From Diadema setosum (lineage: Eukaryota; Echinodermata; Echinoidea; Diadematoida; Diadematidae), in assembly GCF_964275005.1 (NCBI RefSeq), contig NC_092700.1, forward strand, positions 22,677,674 to 22,741,673: DNA of 64,000 bases, read 5' to 3'. The translations under genes and the position numbers were made by a program. The notes below the pieces were generated by a model that saw only the letters and a list, made by a program, of their open reading frames with translations, made no database searches and was not told the DNA's origin. This document shows, in pieces, positions 58,601 through 64,000 of this stretch. Within the stretch, counting starts at the first letter, position 1, and each line of letters opens with the position of its first letter.

Positions 58601-58695
58601 TTACGGGACTGTTCCACTTCGTGTCGGGCCAGAAGTTCGTCCGCTATACGGTCCACGCTGGCGCGTTTGTGCTTCACCAGAAAAGCACGAGGCAT
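46475..58695 (-). CDS. SNAG-domain eight C2H2 zinc-finger transcription factor, spliced gene model
   Basis: Model: complement(join(46475..46671, 47675..47842, 48451..48583, 48961..49092, 55646..57072, 58605..58695)), 2148 nt, 715 aa; every junction is in phase (1,0,0,1,1). The N-terminus [11 protein letters not shown] is a SNAG motif, the LSD1/CoREST-recruiting repressor tag of GFI, SNAI, SCRT, INSM and OVOL proteins. PLDLK at residues 196-200 resembles a CtBP-binding site. The middle (200-480) is Pro/Ser-rich and disordered. Eight C2H2 fingers fill 487-715 with TGEKP-type linkers. Fingers 3-6 ([40 protein letters not shown]) follow GFI and FEZF fingers closely, but GFI and FEZF have six fingers and FEZF has an eh1 motif instead of SNAG. 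A nuclear, DNA-binding transcriptional repressor is the likely role; the orthology group is left open. Confidence 0.85.
47675..47842 (-). CDS. SNAG-ZF gene exon 5, fingers 5 and 6
   Basis: Acceptor ATCTGTAG, donor ACACCG|GTGAGC, phase 1-1, 168 nt. [20 protein letters not shown] and [20 protein letters not shown] are complete fingers. Confidence 0.85.
48451..48583 (-). CDS. SNAG-ZF gene exon 4, end of finger 3 and finger 4
   Basis: Acceptor TTTCACCAG, donor [25 protein letters not shown] completes finger 3; [20 protein letters not shown] is finger 4, close to GFI finger 4 and FEZF finger 4. Confidence 0.85.
48961..49092 (-). CDS. SNAG-ZF gene exon 3, finger 2 and start of finger 3
   Basis: Acceptor CACTGATGCAG, donor GGCAAA|GTAAGC, phase 0-0, 44 codons. 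[20 protein letters not shown] is finger 2; YVCSQCGK opens finger 3, which is split by the intron right after its Cys pair. Confidence 0.85.
49930..50000. repeat. (AT)n microsatellite
   Basis: TA dinucleotides just left of the Helentron-like dimer. Confidence 0.95.
50034..51895. mobile_element. Helentron/HINE-like non-autonomous element, copy 1
   Basis: The left end has a perfect hairpin AGGTGATCCGAG-TATCCT-CTCGGATCACCT, repeated 58 bp later. The right end has the matching sub-terminal repeat TCGGATCACC (51851), then the stem-loop TAATTTGTC-AGTGAT-GACAAATTA and terminal CAATCTCTAG. Sub-terminal inverted repeats, a 3' hairpin and a CTRR end are the signature of Helitron2/Helentron-derived HINEs. 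It holds an internal 120-bp duplication (51130 and 51690), CG-rich palindromes, and no protein. Confidence 0.6.
51896..53645. mobile_element. Helentron/HINE-like element, copy 2 (head-to-tail)
   Basis: Directly follows copy 1's CTCTAG end and repeats it from the (TTC)n stretch onward, with similarity I judge by eye at roughly 90 percent. It lacks the left AGGTGATCCGAG hairpins but has the same right end: TCGGATCACC, stem-loop, CAATCTCTAG (53642-53645 CTAG). Together the copies form a tandem dimer in intron 2 of the SNAG-ZF gene. Confidence 0.6.
54060..54320. repeat. Array of GCCAACGAGTTCGACA-type motifs in both orientations
   Basis: CACGAGTC, ACGGGTTCGACA, ACAGCCAACGAGTTCGACAT on the left; TGTCGGTCTCGTGGGC, GAGCTCGTGGGCTGCATGAT, GTCGAACTCGTGA on the right. 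About nine diverged copies. Confidence 0.75.
54480..54720. promoter_or_regulatory. Possible intronic regulatory island of the SNAG-ZF gene
   Basis: A GC-rich, CpG-containing block (GATCGATACGGCCGCGCGTG, CTCGCGAGG, CCGCGG) adjoins an AT-rich GTATTGATTTCAAATATAAA stretch and TTACGTAAC. It is non-coding and unlike the surrounding repeats. Regulatory role is inferred from composition and position only. Confidence 0.3.
55341..55362. repeat. (CA)n microsatellite
   Basis: Perfect CA run; another at 55563-55584. Confidence 0.95.
55646..57072 (-). CDS. SNAG-ZF gene exon 2, disordered middle region and finger 1
   Basis: Acceptor GTGTAACAG, donor ACAAG|GTACTT; phase 1 in, 0 out, 475 full codons. Starts [20 protein letters not shown], has a [10 protein letters not shown] proline run, PLDLK, and many acidic Ser clusters, and ends with finger 1 ([20 protein letters not shown]). 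The large exon is GC-rich compared with the introns. Confidence 0.85.
57080..58600. other. SNAG-ZF intron 1
   Basis: No exon seen. A direct duplication of about 45 bp (TTTTTACGCATGTGACACCA) at 58150-58240. Confidence 0.5.
58605..58695 (-). CDS. SNAG-ZF gene exon 1 (SNAG motif)
   Basis: ATG at 58695, 30 codons plus one base to donor [30 protein letters not shown], then [10 protein letters not shown]. The ATG is fixed because SNAG must be at the very N-terminus. The exon probably begins at 58912 (acceptor TTATTCGCAG), giving a GC-rich 5' untranslated stretch of about 217 nt; upstream exons were not found. Confidence 0.85.
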
Positions 58696-58929
58696 GACTT
58701 TTGGCTAGCTGCTGGCTCCTCGCAGCTTTGCAGCGACGCGACTGACGACCCCGCCCGCCCGAATCCCTTCGGCACTCTCGGCGGCGACAAAACCTGTGTT
58801 CCCGACGAGGCCTCAGCAACAACAGCAATGCGACGGCGATCTCCGGGCTGAAAATCCTGGCGGAGATTTCGGCACCTGTCCGATGCCCCGCACGCAAACG
58901 GCCGATATAGTTCTGCGAATAAAGAAAAT

Positions 58930-60250
58930 TATGAATTTACTAAAAACCTGTCATCCAAAATCTGATGGGGTTCCTGCACCATTAGTGTACATACAGAATG
59001 CAAGAAGATGCATGATTTTAGTAACATAAACACATACCATATAGGAATGATACATATTTTTATAATGAATCAGATTTGAAGGCAGTGGGGATAGTGCAAT
59101 AAACAGAAAACTTCTCTCTTCTTTTTTTTTTCAAACCGTGCAGTCAATTTGTAGGATTTGCTCTTCTGGTCAAGGTTGATTAATGGTAAGTATGAATTAA
59201 AGGAAAAACTGAATCGAAGCAAATCCTACTATTATTTTTAGCAAGATTGAAGAAAAAGCGAAAGTTTGCTACCTACACATGCAATTGCTATAATTATGAA
59301 AAGCGTCGGACGATACAAACTGTTTAAAATGTAACCACAAATATTTGTAAGATGAATAGAAAAAAAAAAACACGGACGAATGAATGAAAACCTAAACCAC
59401 GATATGAATGAAAATGGGGTATAGAAAGACAACCTCCGTAAGCAGTGATCTTGAGACAGCCCACAACCTAGCAGCTGCAGCTCCTACCTGATCGTTCGCA
59501 CCCTAGCGACATCAAAACGACAAGTTATTCACGGGAGCTGCAGTCGTGAATTGACCGAAGGGCTTTAGCTACCGCATTGCCACTTTTTTGAAACACCCTC
59601 ATTCACACGAGATTGTCAAAACTACGCGAAACATGTTTAATTCATGCAGGTGAGGAAAATCATAATGGACCTTTCTGGTGTTCCATTCTCCTTCTTCTTT
59701 TTTTTCTCCTCCTCTTTATTTCTTTTCTCCAGCTTTTTTTTTTTTCTGACTTCGAGAGCATTTCTGTTTGGTCTAGTTAGGACCAGTGTTGACAAACTCG
59801 TGAATGGAAGCTGTTGGTGGACAACGGAGGTCGGGGGATTAGCGGGGGTTGACTCCCCCGTGAAGAGACCGAAAAGTGGGACCAGCCTCGAAGAAGTGCA
59901 CCCTGTTTCCTTTGTGCGTCTCGGACTTATACCCTAAGCCTTCTCCTTCACAGTTTACTCTCAACAGAACTGGGCCAAAAAAGAGAGAAAAGTCTAGGAA
60001 AAGCCGAAGAGAAAAAAAAAAGAAAGAAGGCAGAGAGATAAAGAATTCATCTCTTTGAGGAGGGTCTATCTCCCCGGACTGTATAGGGCGTGAGTGTCCA
60101 TCGCGGGAGTCGCTCCTCGTGAGTAGGGAGCAGAGCACACTGCTGAAGACAAAACAAAGCGAGAGGAATTTTGGCGCCAAGGCAAACAAGATCAGCCCTG
60201 TTGACTGGCGAAACCAATACTGCTCAATACATGCATAAGTATCCATGGAT
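58930..60250. other. Upstream region of the SNAG-ZF gene
   Basis: No gene seen. GC-richer blocks at 59.45-59.60 and 59.80-60.10 kb could hold a promoter or non-coding first exon, but no splice donor was convincing. Confidence 0.3.
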
Positions 60251-60319
60251 GGTATTTTCTGAGGACGTATAGGCTTCCTCTCTTTTTTACCTCCTTTTTC
60301 TTCTTCATTTTCGAGTATT

Positions 60320-60630
60320 TACATTTTAAAATTGGGAGGCCGAGCCAGCGTTTCATCAAGCACAACATCGAAATTCCACGCGGATTTTTCGCTTTTCATA
60401 TGGATATATGAAAACCCTTCTCCACGGAACGGCCATTCTCTCGTGTCGGAAACGGACGCAGCGGGCAAATAAACACTTGATCGGCAACAATAACGTAATT
60501 TGGCCTCTAGAGAATGCCCATCACATAGAGATATGCTAATATTCACTAACGAGGTCATTTAAATTTGTCGGATCTGCTGCTGTTAAGGATTGCCGTCGGC
60601 GTGGGTTCAGATAATGCTCGGCAATAATGC
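60320..60630. promoter_or_regulatory. Possible upstream enhancer of the SNAG-ZF gene
   Basis: Non-repetitive block with forkhead-like GCAAATAAACAC (60457), POU-like ATATGCTAAT (60532) and TAACGTAATT. Inferred from motif clustering only. Confidence 0.25.
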
Positions 60631-60713
60631 AGCACCGGATTTGTTGGGACACCAGCTAGTAAAGGCGTGGTTCTCTTTTTCTTTAGGTTGTTTTGTTTTG
60701 GTTTGGTTTGGTT

Positions 60714-60714
<1 letters not shown>

Positions 60715-60745
<31 letters not shown>
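60715..60745. repeat. (GTT)n microsatellite
   Basis: Ten near-perfect triplets. Confidence 0.95.
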
Positions 60746-60748
<3 letters not shown>

Positions 60749-60839
60749 TTTAGTTCACTGGGCAGGGACTGCGTGATAATACATAGGCCTTACGCTCGTT
60801 CTAGTTGCCGACCCATGATAGCAACTTGAAAGGCTGTTT

Positions 60840-62395
60840 CTGTGATGATTAGACATGATATACATTAACTTCATCACCAGCTGATACCTTTACCATTACA
60901 CACCAATCTGCCCATTGATGGAAATAGACAATTGCCCTCTTTGATACATTGACCCACTGAAGAGTAGTCCCGAGTATACTAGGGCAGGTGTCTATGGGAA
61001 ATGCGTGTCACCGCAAAGTCAACTCGTCCTCAACGGGTTAAACCGCTAACAGTTGTTGGTCAGGAATAAACCACTGGGAATGCTGTAATAATAATAAAAA
61101 AAAAAGAATGTCATTTTGAAAAGCAAAGATAGTCGTGGCGCCGTACTATAAAAAAGAGAAAACTCTGGATGAAATATCCACCCCAGAAAGACAATGCTTA
61201 CTATTTTATCAATAACAACCATTCGTCGAAAAAAAAAAAGATAGCATCAAACCTATGAAGTCTCTGTCATTATTGCAGTGTCATATCGGCATCCATTGGA
61301 TGAAGTTTATTCATATTTTTCTTTGATAAGGATAAGCTGTGGTCTAGTCAATTGGATAAGGATTTTTGTAGGATTATCATAAATTACCACTCATTGTCTT
61401 TGCCTAGTGTTTGGATCCATAAAGTGAGTCACCGTCATTGATTTTTAATTTAAAGGTCCTGTTTACTTCTGGGAGCAGTGATTTAAAAGATGTTTAAGAT
61501 ATCACATTTGATGCATATGTGTATGTCAGTTGTATCACAACACATCCTACTGTATAAAATTTTTGCAACAAAGCCTAAAATATGAGGAGATATCACTATT
61601 TTTCTCTTTAAACCATGACTGTATAATACGGTTTAATCTGGAAACATTTTTATTAGTAGTATTGTTCAGATTGTGCATATTTAACAATACTTAACATTGA
61701 TCATAATGGTTCGAATTTTTACATTGGTTGTTTCTATCCCTAACTTACATTTCAGAACTATTTTGAAGCACTAATGCTGGTTTTTTTTTTTTTTTTTCAT
61801 CTGCAAATGGTAAAAATTATGCCTTTACCAATGAAGCAGATTTGTAAGTCCAAACAAAGTCATGAGTGCTACGACAAGATAATGAGTGGAGCAAGGAGAA
61901 AACGGCGTCGAGAGTGAATTCACTCAACAAATAATTATAAGTGTATCTCATTTATTTGTATTCATTTCTTCTCATCGAATCTATATATTCACTCGTTTAC
62001 TTATTCATTCATTCAATCTTTTACTTTCGGTTTACAGTGTTTCTACAGGCAAACCCGGCACCGTTCAATGGAAGGAATAGAATATTAAAAAAAAACCAAC
62101 AAAGATAGGAACCTATTTTCATCTGTGCTGAGCTTTGTTGCTAAAAGATTCGGACATACCACTCGGACTTGACTCATTTGTCTGTTTTTTTTTTCTCTCT
62201 CTCATTCATATTGGGCCTGTTTTGAATTACCTTATATTTTACTTCTGTAATTAAAAGAGCATAGGTTTTTGCGTAATCTTCACCTGATACAGTCACACAA
62301 TGTGTACCCAAGATCATTTGTATTTTTCTTGTATTATGTCATGTGGAAGAAAAATTAAAACGGTATTGAATCGAATTAGCAAATAACATAACATT
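60840..62395. other. Spacer without recognised genes
   Basis: Short frames only; poly-T at 61780-61798. Confidence 0.4.
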
Positions 62396-62397
62396 CA

Positions 62398-62572
62398 GGG
62401 CCCTGTTTCAGAAAGCTGTTCATAAAGTTACGAACGACTGAAGAACAACTGGTGATCAGTTCTGATGTGCTATACTTGTCAGAATTTCCATAATTCAGCA
62501 CAAGAACTGATCACCAGTCGTTCTTAATTCGTTCGTAACTTTACGAACAGCTTTATGAAACACCCCCCCCCC
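62398..62572. mobile_element. 175-bp MITE, CTGTTTCATAAAGCTG family
   Basis: Left GGGCCCTGTTTCAGAAAGCT and right AGCTTTATGAAACACCC are inverted; GTTCATAAAGTTACGAACGA pairs with TCGTAACTTTACGAAC and ACTGGTGATCAGTTCT with AGAACTGATCACCAGT. Closely related to 32.56-32.70 kb. Confidence 0.85.
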
Positions 62573-62839
62573 AGGTGACTTTTCAATGAAAATTGCATCA
62601 ATTTACAAGAAAACGAGAGTTCATTCTTCCATTAAAAATCGGATCTCCTAAACAGAGAACATGCGATTTTGACGAAGAGTTGCCCGATGCCTTTCGCAGC
62701 TTTAAGATGCAGAGAACGTTTTTAAAAGATACAAAGACTTGAAATTACCTCGTGATTACCAGGTTGGATAGATGTACAGGAATGCACGATGATGACAAAG
62801 GAAATGCGGCACGGGCCAAGAAAAAAAAAGGAACTACTT

Positions 62840-63190
62840 ACAGGCGATTACTGAGGACAATCGAGAACAAATCGTTCGCTGCGGGAAGCGCCCACTTTCT
62901 TTGTTGTGTGGAGAGTTGCGAGCGGACGGACGAAACAAAGAAACCGATTTTTCTTGTCAAAATAATATAAAAACAAAGCGCGAGAGAGCAGGTGTATCTG
63001 AGACCATGCCCGGCGTCTCACCCCAGTTAATCCCATAATCGCAAGCGCCTCGACTTTTGTCTGGCTTAGCGTCCTGCTGAGTTGTTTTGAGAAAGATGGC
63101 AGAAGAAATTGTTGTCTTTAGCATCGAAAAAAGAAATGTTATCAGTTTAATCTTTGTTGGCACCAATTACAGCAACAAAGGAAACGCCTC
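62840..63190. promoter_or_regulatory. Possible regulatory module with repeated ACAAAG (SOX-like) sites
   Basis: AACAAAG or CTTTGTT occurs about five times (near 62900, 62935, 62973, 63152 and 63173), with a bicoid/OTX-type TTAATCCC at 63029. GC content is above the flanks and no repeat is visible. Function is inferred. Confidence 0.25.
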
Positions 63191-63199
63191 ATAGGGCTT

Positions 63200-64000
63200 T
63201 ATCATAGTAAATGGAAGCAGTGTGTACATGTCATGATGATTCAATAAGAGAAACAAAGTCAGAAATTTTGATGAAGCAGGAACACAGATAAGAGGCATTA
63301 TACACAAACTCATTCATAATTACATATAATATGCAAATGAATGCCAAAGGGTGCATATACGCAATCAGCGAGGTTTACATGAACATATTTTCATTCATTA
63401 TCTTTGTTTAAATATGAATACATATATGCATGCAGATAGCCTTAGGTTTGTTTGTTTATTTGTTTTGTTTTGTTTTTTGGCTTCACCAAATAGATATGTC
63501 ATAATTATGTCCATAATTATATACATGCTATATCTCATAATTTTATGGAAAATCTATTTACATACGTAGAAGTATAAGGAGAAAGAGAACCAAAAAGTTG
63601 ATATGTCTCTCTCTCTTTTTTTAATCTATCCGAGATTCTTCAGATATAATTGATTTAGATATGTATAAGCCATCGTACATAAATTTAATTCTTCCTTATA
63701 GAATTTTTTTATAAGATGTGATTAGAAATATCTAAGATATTGAAGTAGACTTTAAGCTGAAACGTTAATGAAACGAAAAAATGCATAGAAATCGTCCTTC
63801 ATCAGATGCCATACTTTTCAGACTTAAAGGCTGATATGACGTAAAAAAAAATGTGTAACATTTTGGACAACAAAAATTACTTTACTAAAAGTACCAATGC
63901 CTTTCCCTAACTATAGCCTGATCATCTGTCTTCCTGGAATCAGAACAGCTTTATGGAAGGTATCAGGTTGTTTTACAACGAGCTATACTTTTATTGAAGC
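63200..64000. other. AT-rich spacer at right edge
   Basis: No gene or clear repeat seen. Confidence 0.4.

Overview
This is animal nuclear DNA. It is AT-rich, with spliced genes, long introns and dense non-autonomous transposons, and nothing in it looks bacterial. CR1-like LINEs, a Crypton-type tyrosine recombinase, Helentron-like tandem elements, many fold-back MITEs, and a secreted EGF/discoidin gene together suggest a marine invertebrate deuterostome, an echinoderm being my best guess. That assignment is inference; no ribosomal or mitochondrial marker is present.

I could build three host protein genes exon by exon with matching splice phases. (1) On the + strand, about 9.3-29.3 kb, a secreted protein of about 444 aa: signal-peptide-like start, an unrecognised three-cysteine module, one EGF domain, a Pro/Ser low-complexity linker and a C-terminal F5/8 type C (discoidin) domain. 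(2) On the + strand, 40.3-43.3 kb, a four-transmembrane MS4A/CD20-like protein of 230-238 aa. (3) On the - strand, 58.7-46.5 kb, a 715-aa transcription factor with an N-terminal SNAG repressor motif, a CtBP-type PLDLK motif and eight C2H2 zinc fingers of GFI/FEZF type. Genes 2 and 3 converge.

The rest is mobile DNA and spacer. A CR1-like LINE runs off the left edge (- strand), a LINE ORF1 relic lies at 4.7-5.9 kb, and a decayed CR1-like LINE (10.4-13.5 kb, + strand) sits in intron 1 of gene 1. Intron 3 of gene 1 (15.4-24.3 kb) holds a decayed Crypton-type gene (17.1-18.5 kb, - strand) cut at its 3' end by a 760-bp TIR element, followed by a possible 5.1-kb transposon (18.85-23.97 kb) bounded by inverted arrays of one short motif. 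Intron 4 holds a tandem array of hairpin-forming 92-bp units (25.5-26.3 kb). The large intron of gene 3 holds a tandem dimer of a 1.8-kb Helentron/HINE-like element (50.0-53.65 kb). MITEs and fold-backs occur at 8.7, 13.7, 28.3, 32.6, 33.6, 36.6, 37.5, 41.5, 45.4 and 62.4 kb.

The most unusual theme is a shared architecture: at least eight loci contain a different 12-20-nt motif repeated irregularly in both orientations. These motifs do not resemble one another, yet the arrangement recurs, which suggests one mechanism (subterminal transposase-binding sites or hairpin-driven spread) acting on unrelated sequences. No retrovirus-like element, CRISPR array, rRNA or convincing functional tRNA was seen.
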